DNA of 64,000 nt from Pantoea cypripedii (GTDB lineage: Bacteria; Pseudomonadota; Gammaproteobacteria; Enterobacterales; Enterobacteriaceae), in the NCBI RefSeq assembly GCF_002095535.1, contig NZ_MLJI01000003.1, positions 372,001 through 436,000 on the forward strand, given 5' to 3'. The translations under genes and the position numbers were made by a program. Shown piece by piece: positions 51,305 to 60,688 of this stretch. The first letter of the stretch is position 1. Every line of letters starts with the position of its first letter. Below the pieces are notes generated by a model, which had not been told where the DNA came from, made no database searches, and saw nothing but the letters and a program-made list of their open reading frames with translations.

Positions 51305-52600
51305 ATGCTGCTAATTCTCAGTGTGCTTATGATTGGCTGTTTTATCGGCTTATTAATGAGCAAAAAACTCTCTGCCCTGACGGCATTGATTATTATCCCA
51401 ACACTTTTCGCGCTATTTTCCGGGCATGGTGCGGAGATGGGCAGTATGGTGATTAAAGGATTGCGCACCGTCGCCCCTACCGGCGTGATGCTGATTTTCG
51501 CCATGCTTTATTTTATGAGCGTTACCGATGCCGGGATGTTTGATCCAATAATTAAACGCATTGTCTCTGCCGTCGATGGTGACCCGGTCAAAATATTCAT
51601 CGGCACTGCCCTGCTGGGCTTTATTGTGGCGCTGGATGGTGATGGCGCAACGGTATATATGATTGTCCTGTCGGCATTTATGCCGATATATGAACGTGTT
51701 GGCTTATCTAAATTGAGCGTTGCCTGCCTGTTATTACAATGTACCGGGTTGGGGAATATGTTTCCGTGGGGTGGTCCCACCGCCCGTGCCGCCACCGCCG
51801 TTCATGCTGATGTCGCCACCTTATTCGTACCCATGTTATTACCGCTGCTGGCCTGCGTAGTATGGACCTTTGTGATGGCGTGGCTGCTGGGCCGCAATGA
51901 GCGCAAGCGGATTGGTTTTGCTGCCGGGTCATCGGCCATGATTAGCGGCCTGCAATTTGAAGAAAAACCCTGTGTAGCCTGGCGCTTCTGGTTTAACTGG
52001 GTTCTGACCATCGCCCTGATGACGCTGCTGATGCTGGATGTGGTGCCGATGGCGTATCTGTTTATGCTGGCAACGGCGATCATGTTTGTCGTTAACTACC
52101 CCCAGCTCAGCCAGCAACAGGAGCAGATGGCACGCCATGCGCCAGCCATCCTCGCCGTGGCCGGTTTAATTTTCGCCGCTGCGGTGTTTACCGGGATCTT
52201 CTCCGAAACCGGTATGGCAGATAGCCTGGCAACCGCCATTGTGAATGTGATTCCCCCGGCACTGGGGCCTTATCTGGCGGTGATTACTGCGGTGATCAGT
52301 ATTCCAGTGACCTGGATGGTCTCCAACGATGTGTTTTATTTCGGCATGTTGCCGGTGCTGGTTCAGGCAGCGGGACATTATGGTATCGAACCGATTGAAA
52401 TGGCGCGCGCCGCGTTAGTGGGCCAGCCGGTGCATATTCTCAGCCCGCTGGTGGCCTCAACTTATTTACTGATCGGTATGCTGAAACTGGATTATGCCCA
52501 GGCGCAACGTTTCACTCTGCGCTGGTCATTTATTACCTGTCTGGTATTACTGCTGGTTGCACTGATTACCGGATGTTTCCCTTTTTATCGCGATGCTTAA
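51305..52600 (+). CDS. CitMHS-type citrate/carboxylate transporter
   Basis: A 431-residue carrier of about twelve helices. LMIGCFIGLLMSKKLSALTALIIIPTLFALFSGHG opens the protein. LGFIVALDGDGATVYMIVLSAF and CTGLGNMFPWGGPTARAATAVH are conserved blocks of the CitMHS (metal-citrate/proton symporter) family, and PVTWMVSNDVFYFGMLPVL lies in the second half. It is expected to import citrate or a related tricarboxylate in complex with a divalent metal. It lies 286 bp after the Yellow-like gene on the same strand. Confidence 0.9.
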   Translation: MLLILSVLMIGCFIGLLMSKKLSALTALIIIPTLFALFSGHGAEMGSMVIKGLRTVAPTGVMLIFAMLYFMSVTDAGMFDPIIKRIVSAVDGDPVKIFIGTALLGFIVALDGDGATVYMIVLSAFMPIYERVGLSKLSVACLLLQCTGLGNMFPWGGPTARAATAVHADVATLFVPMLLPLLACVVWTFVMAWLLGRNERKRIGFAAGSSAMISGLQFEEKPCVAWRFWFNWVLTIALMTLLMLDVVPMAYLFMLATAIMFVVNYPQLSQQQEQMARHAPAILAVAGLIFAAAVFTGIFSETGMADSLATAIVNVIPPALGPYLAVITAVISIPVTWMVSNDVFYFGMLPVLVQAAGHYGIEPIEMARAALVGQPVHILSPLVASTYLLIGMLKLDYAQAQRFTLRWSFITCLVLLLVALITGCFPFYRDA

Positions 52601-52762
52601 ATAATCCCCATGTAGCCCAACGAGATATCAGGTTATAATTTCAATGCCTGCTGTCTCGTTATTTTCAAGACAATTCTGCATACACGACAATATTTTCTTT
52701 TGTGTCATTTTCCCGTAGAATGCCCTTTTTTGCATGTGTAAGACAATAATCAAGGGTTTTTT

Positions 52763-53164
52763 ATGAGCGATGCACTGAAGGCATTGAACAATCTTCGCAC
52801 ACTGCGTGCACAGGCACGAGATGTTGAGGTTGAAGTTTTAAACGAAATGCTGGAAAAACTCAGCGCGATAATCGCCGAACGTCGTGATGAAGTGGCTGCG
52901 GAAAATGCCGCGCTGCGTGAGAAAGAAGAGAAACTGGCACTGTATAAAGAGATGCTGCTTAACGACGGTATCGATATTTCTGAACTGGCGCAATTAACCC
53001 AGGGCGAAAGCAAACCTAAAGCGAAACGCGCACCGCGTCCGGCCAAATATAAATTCACTGATGAAAATGGTGATGAGAAATTCTGGACGGGTCAGGGTCG
53101 TACACCATCGCCAATCAAAAGCGTCATTGACGCTGGCGGTTCGCTGGATGATTTCCTGATTTAA
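52763..53164 (+). CDS. H-NS family nucleoid protein, StpA-like
   Basis: A 133-residue H-NS-type protein. The dimerisation helices are ALKALNNLRTLRAQARDVEVEVLNEMLEKLSAIIAERRDE. A linker with KPKAKRAPRPAKY leads to the DNA-binding core FTDENGDEKFWTGQGRTPSPIK, and it ends SLDDFLI as E. coli StpA does. Both H-NS functional motifs (oligomerisation and QGR) are intact. The number of such genes in the genome is not known from this window, so it may be the main H-NS or a paralogue. Such proteins silence AT-rich foreign DNA such as the orphan genes at 15 and 26 kb. Confidence 0.92.
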   Translation: MSDALKALNNLRTLRAQARDVEVEVLNEMLEKLSAIIAERRDEVAAENAALREKEEKLALYKEMLLNDGIDISELAQLTQGESKPKAKRAPRPAKYKFTDENGDEKFWTGQGRTPSPIKSVIDAGGSLDDFLI

Positions 53165-53167
53165 GTC

Positions 53168-53198
53168 TTCAGGCCCTTTTATGGGCCTGAATCTTTTT
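53168..53198 (+). terminator. Terminator of the H-NS family gene
   Basis: TTCAGGCCC and GGGCCTGAA pair around TTTTAT and are followed by TCTTTTTG, directly after the stop codon. Confidence 0.92.
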
Positions 53199-53199
53199 G

Positions 53200-54102
53200 T
53201 CACGTCGCTACCGTATCAAACATCAAACCCCGTAACCAACGGTATCCGGCATCACGATGCGTCCTTTCATGCCAGGCCACGTTTTTGGTGAAGCCTGGAA
53301 TACTTAACGGTGGCGGCAGTATCCGTAAATCTTCGGTATTCACCGCTAACCTGCGCGGCACCACAGCAATCAAATCACTGACCCGTAAAATCTCCGGTAA
53401 CACCAGGAAGCTGCTCACTGATAACGCGACGCGCCGGGATTTACCCAGCGCTGCCAATGCATCATCAGTCACACCGTGAAACTGCCCACCGTGATAGGAA
53501 ACCAACGCATGATCAAGGATGCAGAAATCTTCCAGGGTGATGCCACTGCCCTGCGCTGCCGGATGGTCGCGGCGCAACAGGCAGACATACTCTTCATCAT
53601 ATAACGCGCGAGCATGTAAATCTGGCGGCGTGGTGTCCGGTGTAATCAACGCAATGTCGATATCACCACGCTCGAATTGAAAAGTCAGTTGATCATTATT
53701 GACGGGCACGACGGCAACACGGATACCCGGCGCGAGTTTACGTAATGCTTCCATATACGGCACCACCACCGCCCGCAGGGCGTAGTCGGTCGCGGCGATG
53801 GTAAACGTCATTTCTGCGCTGGCCGGATCAAAGGCTTTAGGTTGTAGCAGCCCGTTAACTTCAGCAAGGATCTGTTTAACCGGCGCAGCCAGCTCCAGCG
53901 CCCGCAATGTAGGCACGATACCGCGTTGCGTCCGGGTAAATAGCGGATCATCGAAACACTCGCGTAGCCTTGTCAGCATGCCACTGACCGCAGGTTGCGT
54001 CAGTGCCAGCCTGTTAGCCGCACGCGTCACGTTGCGCTCATCAAGCAGAGCATCCAGTGCTTTCAGCAGGTTGAGATCCATCGTTCTGATATCAATTGGC
54101 AT
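53200..54102 (-). CDS. LysR family transcriptional regulator
   Basis: A regulator of about 300 residues of the NodD/NahR-like LysR group. It starts IRTMDLNLLKALDALLDERNVTRAANRLALTQPAVSGMLTRLRECFDDPLFTRTQRGIVPT, the typical opening of that branch, and the effector domain follows (MTFTIAATDYALRAVVVPYMEAL). ATG 54102 is chosen. A GTG at 54114 and ATG 54081 are alternatives. It is divergent from the DJ-1/PfpI gene at 54276, its likely target, with about 170 bp between them. Confidence 0.9.
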   Translation of the reverse strand: MPIDIRTMDLNLLKALDALLDERNVTRAANRLALTQPAVSGMLTRLRECFDDPLFTRTQRGIVPTLRALELAAPVKQILAEVNGLLQPKAFDPASAEMTFTIAATDYALRAVVVPYMEALRKLAPGIRVAVVPVNNDQLTFQFERGDIDIALITPDTTPPDLHARALYDEEYVCLLRRDHPAAQGSGITLEDFCILDHALVSYHGGQFHGVTDDALAALGKSRRVALSVSSFLVLPEILRVSDLIAVVPRRLAVNTEDLRILPPPLSIPGFTKNVAWHERTHRDAGYRWLRGLMFDTVAT

Positions 54103-54275
54103 GATGGTTATCACTAAAAATAATGGTGAAAGTTATTTCAGCACGAGCCCCGCCATTGGGCAAGCTTCTCTGTTATCGCACACGCTGATAGCTGCAATCA
54201 TAAATGACGATAATGCTGATGATCGGCAATACGCCATACTGGCGACCCGAATACTTCTGTCGCTAAGGAACAATG

Positions 54276-54953
54276 ATGTCTGCTAAAAAAATACTCTTCG
54301 TGCTCACCAGCCACGACAAACTGGGTTCTACCGCTGGTGTAACAGGCTTCTATCTTCCCGAATTAACCCATCCTCTTGAACAGCTGGAAAACGCCGGGTT
54401 CAGCGTGGATTTTGCTTCAATTAAAGGCGGCACACCTCCGGTCTACGGCGTCGAGCTGGATGACGCAGTCAATGCACATTACTGGCATGACGAGACTTTT
54501 CAGCACAAGCTGGCGCATACCGCAGCACTGGAGCAAGTTGACGCTGCACAGTATGCTGCTGTGCTGTATGTGGGTGGACATGGCACGATGTGGGATTTCC
54601 CGCAGAGCGAAGCGGTACAACGCGTGACGCGCGAGATATGGCAGCACCATGGTGTGGTGGCTGCGGTGTGTCATGGCCCTTCCGCATTGGTCAATGTCAC
54701 CCTTGATGACGGCAGCCTGCTGGTTGCGGGCAAACAAGTCAGCGCCTTTACCGATGAAGAAGAACATATTGTGCAGCTGGAAAAAGTCGTACCGTTTTTG
54801 CTGAGCAGCAAATTGCAGCAGCAGGGCGCGATTATTGCTGGTGCTGCTGCATGGCAGGATCAGGTGTCCGTGGATGGACGTTTAATTACCGGGCAGAATC
54901 CGCAATCTGCCGCCAGCGTGGGTAAAGCGATAGTCAAAATTTTGCAGGGATAA
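54276..54953 (+). CDS. DJ-1/PfpI superfamily protein, Hsp31-like
   Basis: A 225-residue type 1 glutamine amidotransferase-like protein. VLYVGGHGTMWDFPQSEAVQRV and the nucleophile elbow VVAAVCHGPSALVNV, with the reactive Cys, are characteristic. The opening KKILFVLTSHDKLGSTAGVTGFYLPELTHPLEQLENAGFSVDFAS is that of the YDR533C/HchA-like group. Members act as chaperones, glyoxalases or deglycases, and the activity is still debated. AAGGA lies six bases before ATG 54276. It is divergent from the LysR gene. Confidence 0.9.
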   Translation: MSAKKILFVLTSHDKLGSTAGVTGFYLPELTHPLEQLENAGFSVDFASIKGGTPPVYGVELDDAVNAHYWHDETFQHKLAHTAALEQVDAAQYAAVLYVGGHGTMWDFPQSEAVQRVTREIWQHHGVVAAVCHGPSALVNVTLDDGSLLVAGKQVSAFTDEEEHIVQLEKVVPFLLSSKLQQQGAIIAGAAAWQDQVSVDGRLITGQNPQSAASVGKAIVKILQG

Positions 54954-55027
54954 TGTTCTTCTTCTCCGCATCTGAGGTCTGTAACGTCAATCCCCGTGCG
55001 CCAGCCAATTCGCGCCCCGCAGTCATT

Positions 55028-55048
55028 GGGTCGGCATCATGCCGACCC
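55028..55048 (+). terminator. GC hairpin after the DJ-1/PfpI gene
   Basis: GGGTCGGCA and TGCCGACCC form a perfect 9-bp stem around TCA, but no T-run follows. It may be a weak terminator. The 380-bp region to fepA otherwise holds only the Fur site and an AT-rich leader. Confidence 0.45.
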
Positions 55049-55266
55049 GCTCAATAATAGCCTTTCTCACCACCTGCCTAACCTGTAGCCAGGATGATAT
55101 CGCGAGCACGGGACTTGCTATTGTGACGCCGTCACAATTAGTATGTTGTAATTATATAACACACTTTTCCCAGCTCTCATCCCTTTAAGCATCAACACAC
55201 CGCCAGACTTGCTCATTTACCAACCAAAAGAGGAGAAATAAAGGAGATTCTACAATCACGATATAC

Positions 55267-55290
55267 AATGATAATCATTCTCATTATCAT
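55267..55290 (+). promoter_or_regulatory. Fur box upstream of fepA
   Basis: AATGATAATCATTCTCATTATCAT contains GATAATCATTCTCATTATC (55270-55288), which agrees with the 19-bp Fur consensus at 16 positions. A second overlapping register starts at 55267, as in strong Fur sites. It lies 45 bp before the fepA start. Confidence 0.93.
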
Positions 55291-55334
55291 GCGCATTTGC
55301 TTACAAACGTTAACAAAACAGGGAGAATGATTAA

Positions 55335-57527
55335 GTGAATGCAACCAGATGTAACCAGAAGCACCCCATCGCGTTGCTTTTGGCCGGACTGTTGAGTACG
55401 TCAGCGTATGCCGCCAATGAGGAACCCACCGAAAAACTGGCTGACGATGAATCGATGATTGTCACAGCGGAAGAAGAACTGAAACAACAGCCTGGCGTTT
55501 CAACCATTACTGCGGAAGACATTCAAAAAAGCCCCCCTGTTAACGATTTATCAGACATCATTCGCAAAATGCCAGGTGTCAATCTCACCGGCAACAGCGC
55601 CAGTGGCAGCCGTGGTAATAATCGTCAAATCGACATTCGCGGCATGGGACCAGAAAATACCTTAATCATGATTGATGGTGTCCCTGTCACCTCCCGTAAC
55701 GCTGTTCGCTATAGCTGGCGCGGTGAGCGTGATACCCGTGGCGATACCAATTGGGTGCCGGCCGAAATGGTAGAGCGTATCGAGGTTATTCGTGGACCGG
55801 CAGCTGCCCGCTATGGTTCGGGTGCAGCAGGTGGCGTGGTGAACATCATCACTAAACGCCCAACGAATGACTGGCATGGTTCCCTGTCTCTGTTCACCAA
55901 TCAGCCAGAAGATGATAAAGAAGGTGCCACTAAACGCGCCAACTTTAACCTGAGTGGCCCGCTGGCCGGTGATGTACTGACCATGCGTCTGTACGGCAAC
56001 ATCAATAAAACCGACGCCGACGCTTATAACATCAATACCGATGAAAACGGGTCTTATGCAGCAGGCCGTGAAGGCGTACGTAATAAAGATATCAATACGG
56101 TGTTCTCCTGGAAGATTACCCCACTGCAAATTGTCGATTTCAGCTACGGTTACAGCCGTCAGGGCAATATCTATGCTGGGGACACCCAATATAGTAACGG
56201 TAATATCAGCCCGGATGGCTTAGTGGAATCTTTGTACGGTGATGAAACCAATCGTATGTACCGCCAGAGCTATGGTCTGGCCTGGAATGGCATCTGGGAT
56301 TGGGGTACATCAAAATTCAATTTCAATTATGAGAAAACCAACAACACCCGCCTGCAAGAAGGTTCAACGGGGCGTGTTGAAGGGATGATCAATAGCGATG
56401 ATTATGCCACCAGCCGTCTCGAAAGTTATCGTGCTGGGGGCGAAATCAATTTCCCGGTGCAGTTGCTGGTTGATCAAACGGTCACATTAGGTGCGGAATG
56501 GAATCGCGATGAATTAAACGATCCTGCCTCTATGAGCGCAACCGATCAATCCGGTGTGATTATTGATGGCGTATCTGGCAACCCATCAGAACGTAGCAGT
56601 AAAAATAGCGCCACCATCAGTTCGCTGTTTTTTGAAGATAACATTGCCGCCACCGACAGTACCGAAGTTATCCCAGGCCTGCGCTTTGATTATCACGATA
56701 AGTTCGGTGCCAACTGGAGTCCGAGTCTTAATATTTCGCAAGGTCTGGGCGATGACTTCACCTTAAAGGCAGGTATTGCGCGCGCATTTAAAGCACCGAA
56801 TCTTTATCAGTCCACCGAGGGGTATCTGCTTTCCACGCGTGGTAATGGTTGCCCGGTCGGTCTCACCAGCGGTAGTTGTTATTTATTAGGTAATGAAAAC
56901 CTCGATCCGGAAATCAGCGTCAATAAAGAAATCGGTATCGAATTTAATCACGATGGCTATATCGCCGGGATTACCTGGTTCCGTAATGATTACAAAAATA
57001 AGATTGTCGCGGGTGATGACCTGGTGGGTTATGCCTCTAACGGCTATAACGTGTTACGTTGGGAAAATGGTGGTAAAGCGATTGTTGAAGGCCTGGAAGG
57101 AAATCTGACGATTCCGCTGGTGCGCGATACGCTGGAATGGCGCACCAACGCGACCTATATGTTCCGTTCAGAAAGTAAGAAAACTGGCAATCCGCTCTCC
57201 GTCATCCCGGAGTTCACCATTAACTCACAACTTGACTGGCAGGTTACCGAGAAGCTGGAGGCGAATATTAACTGGACCCAATATGGCAGGCAGAAACCGC
57301 GTCAGTATGCCGAAATCCGCAACGAGGTTAATGCGATCTCTAACCGCGAAATTAGTCCCTACTCCATCTTCGGTTTAAACATGAATTATGACATTACTAA
57401 AAACCTGCGCGCCAATGCAGGGATCAATAACCTGTTTGATAAACGTATTTATCGTGAAAATGATGGTGCATCTACCTATAACGAACCAGGTCGCGCATAT
57501 TATGCCGGATTAACCCTGTCGTTCTGA
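55335..57527 (+). CDS. fepA: TonB-dependent ferric enterobactin receptor, FepA-like
   Basis: A 730-residue receptor. After the signal (to about residue 26, AYA) comes the TonB box ESMIVTA. The plug reads QPGVSTITAEDIQKSPPVNDLSDIIRKMPGVNLTGNSASGSRGNNRQIDIRGMGPENTLIMIDGVPV, nearly identical to E. coli FepA. Conserved barrel blocks (GYSRQGNIYAGDTQYSNG, GLRFDYHDKFGANWSPSLNISQGLGDDFTLKAGIARAFKAPNLYQ, NNLFDKRIYREN) follow, ending LTLSF. GTG 55335 is the start. The nearer ATG runs into a stop after three codons. Neither fes nor ent genes lie beside it, unlike the E. coli locus, so it may serve for foreign catecholate siderophores. It is Fur-controlled. Confidence 0.93.
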   Translation: MNATRCNQKHPIALLLAGLLSTSAYAANEEPTEKLADDESMIVTAEEELKQQPGVSTITAEDIQKSPPVNDLSDIIRKMPGVNLTGNSASGSRGNNRQIDIRGMGPENTLIMIDGVPVTSRNAVRYSWRGERDTRGDTNWVPAEMVERIEVIRGPAAARYGSGAAGGVVNIITKRPTNDWHGSLSLFTNQPEDDKEGATKRANFNLSGPLAGDVLTMRLYGNINKTDADAYNINTDENGSYAAGREGVRNKDINTVFSWKITPLQIVDFSYGYSRQGNIYAGDTQYSNGNISPDGLVESLYGDETNRMYRQSYGLAWNGIWDWGTSKFNFNYEKTNNTRLQEGSTGRVEGMINSDDYATSRLESYRAGGEINFPVQLLVDQTVTLGAEWNRDELNDPASMSATDQSGVIIDGVSGNPSERSSKNSATISSLFFEDNIAATDSTEVIPGLRFDYHDKFGANWSPSLNISQGLGDDFTLKAGIARAFKAPNLYQSTEGYLLSTRGNGCPVGLTSGSCYLLGNENLDPEISVNKEIGIEFNHDGYIAGITWFRNDYKNKIVAGDDLVGYASNGYNVLRWENGGKAIVEGLEGNLTIPLVRDTLEWRTNATYMFRSESKKTGNPLSVIPEFTINSQLDWQVTEKLEANINWTQYGRQKPRQYAEIRNEVNAISNREISPYSIFGLNMNYDITKNLRANAGINNLFDKRIYRENDGASTYNEPGRAYYAGLTLSF

Positions 57528-57537
57528 TGTTATCCAC

Positions 57538-57570
57538 TATCCTGCCAGCACTGCGCTGGCAGGATATTTT
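57538..57570. terminator. Terminator between fepA and the LuxR-type gene
   Basis: A 12-bp perfect stem (TATCCTGCCAGC/GCTGGCAGGATA) with a five-base loop is followed by TTTTCC. It serves fepA, and the mirrored side may serve the converging luxR gene. Confidence 0.92.
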
Positions 57571-57582
57571 CCCCACTCAGAT

Positions 57583-58311
57583 TTATTTATCTGAGGGGTG
57601 GGAGATGATGTTAAGCTCGATTGCCAGACTGATAGCATGCTTTGCATTCTTAACACCCAGCTTCCTGACAATATTTCCCATATGAAATTTTACCGTACTT
57701 ACGGTGATATTAAGAATACGGGCAATCTCAGGGTAGGTTTTACCGGTACTGCTCCAGTAAAGGATCGAGTTCTCACGAGAGGATAAGGTACTCTCTGTAT
57801 TCTGCTGCGGTTTGTTTTCATCACGATAGAGATGGAGTAGTAATTCATGGGTATCAATTAAAACCCCCTGAATTTCATTCCTGTTTCTTCTTATCGTTTC
57901 GTCAAGCTCAGGCATCAAAAACTTATTTACATACAGAGATAACACTACAACATTATTATTCTGGTCATGCAGAATGAAACTCTGGCCACTGACTACATCA
58001 TAAGGTTTAATGGATTCAAAAATTTTGCTAATTTTCCACTGAGAGTTAATGGTCAGACTATCATCCCAGATTAGAGGTGATATACGATTCAGCGCATTAA
58101 TCATCACTGGATCGATGCTTTGATATTTAGCCTCCAGATAGATATCAGAGAAATAGTCTGGAAAGCTGGTGACGATAATCATATCATCGATATTACGCTT
58201 ATTCATTACCGCGTAAGCGTAATTCAGTTCCCCGTATTTCGATAAGTATTTTTCCAGATTATTTTTCATGATTTCATTTTTTTGGGAATCTGAAAAAAAA
58301 TTTCTGCTCAT
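57583..58311 (-). CDS. LuxR-type regulator with autoinducer-binding domain
   Basis: A 242-residue quorum-sensing type regulator. In the N-terminal acyl-homoserine-lactone domain, five of the six invariant residues can be placed: Tyr58, Asp67, Pro68, Trp82 and Gly109. The position of TraR Trp57 is Phe54 here. The C-terminal GerE HTH (LSSRENSILYWSSTGKTYPEIARILNITVSTVKFHMGNIVRKLGV) is complete. GAGGAATAAGTTA precedes ATG 58311. No luxI-type synthase lies in the window, so it is a solo or its partner is elsewhere. It is the third gene on the minus strand after a PLP decarboxylase and a GNAT, its probable targets. Confidence 0.9.
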   Translation of the reverse strand: MSRNFFSDSQKNEIMKNNLEKYLSKYGELNYAYAVMNKRNIDDMIIVTSFPDYFSDIYLEAKYQSIDPVMINALNRISPLIWDDSLTINSQWKISKIFESIKPYDVVSGQSFILHDQNNNVVVLSLYVNKFLMPELDETIRRNRNEIQGVLIDTHELLLHLYRDENKPQQNTESTLSSRENSILYWSSTGKTYPEIARILNITVSTVKFHMGNIVRKLGVKNAKHAISLAIELNIISHPSDK

Positions 58312-58534
58312 TAACTTATTCCTCTAAGTTCACTAACCTGCATTATATTAACTTTAGATACAGCATCATCGACGATAGTATAGCAGAAAGTTGTCGTCAT
58401 TTTGGAGCAGGAATATCTATATTTATATGAGAACCAGCTTGCTGGGCTGGCCTCATACCCGTTACTTTCGATGGACACAACTATCTGAAAATAAATGATT
58501 ACTTAAGATAAAGTCCTTCTGGAGCAAGTTTAAC

Positions 58535-59131
58535 TCATTGCGGCTCGCGCCAGACCGGGAAAAGCTCAGGAAAGCCTTCAATGACTAAGGGATTTCCTGC
58601 ATCCCGATAGCCAAATCGCCTGATTAGCGTCCTCGTACTGAAAGTTGTACATTCTGCGTAGCACGGCATTTTTTCCTCATCAAGAATACCATTCATCTCC
58701 CGGAACAACTTTGCTACCAGATCACCTCCTCTATCAGAACGCAAGACTGCAAGCAGGAAGATATAATAATGTTCTGGCTCTCGTGGATGAAAATGGTCGA
58801 GGCCGTTCATAAACGCCAACGTGGTCACATAATCTGCTCCACATGCCTGACGTAGCTGATTATCAATAAGCTGATTATCCTCTTCCGTCATCTCAAGTAA
58901 TTTAGGTCCGAAATAAACCAGGGTACCGGCGTTGTTTTCTGTGAGCAGGACGCCTCCAAGCTTGTGAGCGAGCTCAACATAAACCCTGAAAAAACCATAC
59001 ATCGCCGTTATGCGCTTTTCTTTATCGCTGCCAGTAAATGCATATTTTAGCACTGGGTCATTATAAAACTCTGATGTCAGAAGATCACAGGCAATATCCA
59101 GTTCAGAGAACTTAGCATGTCTACATCCCAT
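58535..59131 (-). CDS. GNAT family acetyltransferase next to the decarboxylase
   Basis: A 198-residue GNAT-like protein: FSELDIACDLLTSEFYNDPVLKYAFTGSDKEKRITAMYGFFRVYVEL, then EHYYIFLLAVLRSDRGGDLVAKLFREM, the acetyl-CoA loop being RSDRGGDLVAKL. It ends RRFGYRDAGNPLVIEGFPELFPVWR, with the typical terminal GF/Y motif of small-molecule acetyltransferases. It overlaps the end of the decarboxylase gene by 11 bp, so the two act together. A natural reading is that it acetylates the amine made by the decarboxylase. Between it and luxR are 223 bp with no gene. Confidence 0.82.
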   Translation of the reverse strand: MGCRHAKFSELDIACDLLTSEFYNDPVLKYAFTGSDKEKRITAMYGFFRVYVELAHKLGGVLLTENNAGTLVYFGPKLLEMTEEDNQLIDNQLRQACGADYVTTLAFMNGLDHFHPREPEHYYIFLLAVLRSDRGGDLVAKLFREMNGILDEEKMPCYAECTTFSTRTLIRRFGYRDAGNPLVIEGFPELFPVWREPQ

Positions 59132-60644
59132 GATTATGCTCCTGAATATTTACTACTGGCATCGTTGATAAATTAACCTGCTCAGCAAAGGCATCATTTT
59201 GCTGTAACGCTTCAACCAGGCTATCAATCGCTAAACGGGTAACGTGCGGCATCACCACAATATGCGCCAGACCGCCTCTGCCACTAAGGTGGAATTTTTT
59301 GAATATCTCTTTTTCGGGGCGAGTAAAAACCACCACCAGCGACTGAGGACCTCGTTCCACGCGGAATAATGGGTGAATAGCGTTAATGGTGGTTAACCGT
59401 TCATAAGCATAAGCGGCTAATTGCTCGCATTGCGCAGCAATCTCACTCTGCATTGGCTGAGATACCGTATTCACCATATACCAGAGAAATAATGCGGACA
59501 TACCATTACGCGTCCCTCCCAGCGTAGTATCGGGAGAGTGAATATATTCAGGCAGTGTGGCGGGCTGCATCCGGTACTTTTCTTTCGTCATATATACGCC
59601 GGATGCAAAGGGAGCGCCGTACCACTTATGGGAACTCATCACTATTGAACTCACAAAGGGAAGACGAAAATCAAACTGAGGCCCCTTAACTTCGCTTATT
59701 TTTTTCTGATGGGCCATTTCGAGATAGGGCAAATACGCTGCGCCAAGCGCTCCGTCAATATGGATCCAAAAATCGGGTCTGCTGTCACCTGTAGTCTGGA
59801 CATTGAAATTATGTTGTTCAAGGATGGGCGATAACTGTTGCCAGACAATCTGCGCATCATCAAATCCGCCCTGAAATGTGGTGCCCACATTCAGTACCAT
59901 GATCGGTGGATGCCCATGAGCCGCAAAGAAATCGACCAAAGCTGTTAACGATTCAGGATTAACCGCGCCATGTTGATCCACGGGCACCCCATGTGGCCAA
60001 CTGCCATCGGCGGTGATCGGGCACTGGCCGGGGTAGTCTTTATCACCCATTTCCTGAAACGTGGTAATACCCAAAATGCTGGCACATTTTTCTAATGAAT
60101 AATGCGATTCCTGAGAATAATAGAGTACAGGAACAGATAACGCTTTTCGTCTTGTTTTACCTGCAAGCTGTTTCGCCCGGAAATACTCGCGTGCGCTCCA
60201 CAGCGCATACATATTCCCTTCCGTCGAGCCCATTGCCAGCACATAACCCCAGAATGACTCCTGAGTTAACGGTTCGCGTAATTCAGCATGCCAGAGCTGG
60301 CGAAAATATTCGAGCACCTCCTGCTCCAGTTCACGCGTATGCAGCAGCATTGAGCTGTTTTCAAACGGATCACCAATATTATTCAGGTGGATATTAATAA
60401 ATGGTGCGATTGCTGAATAGTCGAACTTTTGATTAAGTGGATATCCTAAAGATAATTCCTGGCGACTGACAAGATTAGTATGTATTTTATCAAGCCGCTT
60501 TCTCACCTTATCTGGCAGACAAAAATTCGTCATCGGAAATGTATGAGGACGTATTACATGTTTGATGAAAGAATGTGGAATTACCCTGCCGAACGTTGTT
60601 TTCTCGACTGCAAAATTTCTATTTACGCCCAAAGAATTATCCAT
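59121..60644 (-). CDS. Group II PLP-dependent amino-acid decarboxylase
   Basis: A 507-residue decarboxylase of the histidine/glutamate/aromatic fold. It has GSTEGN at 139-144, the ring-stacking His181 in SQESHYSLEKCASIL, NVGTTFQGGFDDAQIVW, HIDGALGAAYLPY with Asp297 for the pyridine nitrogen, and the PLP lysine 340 in SSHKWYGAPFASGVYM. All catalytic residues are present. ATG 60644 is supported by GGAG eight bases upstream. An in-frame extension to 60704 is less likely. The substrate cannot be fixed: histidine, valine (VlmD-type) and aromatic amino acids are all possible. It heads the decarboxylase, GNAT, luxR group on the minus strand. Confidence 0.88.
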   Translation of the reverse strand: MDNSLGVNRNFAVEKTTFGRVIPHSFIKHVIRPHTFPMTNFCLPDKVRKRLDKIHTNLVSRQELSLGYPLNQKFDYSAIAPFINIHLNNIGDPFENSSMLLHTRELEQEVLEYFRQLWHAELREPLTQESFWGYVLAMGSTEGNMYALWSAREYFRAKQLAGKTRRKALSVPVLYYSQESHYSLEKCASILGITTFQEMGDKDYPGQCPITADGSWPHGVPVDQHGAVNPESLTALVDFFAAHGHPPIMVLNVGTTFQGGFDDAQIVWQQLSPILEQHNFNVQTTGDSRPDFWIHIDGALGAAYLPYLEMAHQKKISEVKGPQFDFRLPFVSSIVMSSHKWYGAPFASGVYMTKEKYRMQPATLPEYIHSPDTTLGGTRNGMSALFLWYMVNTVSQPMQSEIAAQCEQLAAYAYERLTTINAIHPLFRVERGPQSLVVVFTRPEKEIFKKFHLSGRGGLAHIVVMPHVTRLAIDSLVEALQQNDAFAEQVNLSTMPVVNIQEHNHGM

Positions 60645-60688
60645 AAAAACATCTCCATTAAGGGGTGTGGAACGTATTGAAGCTACAA

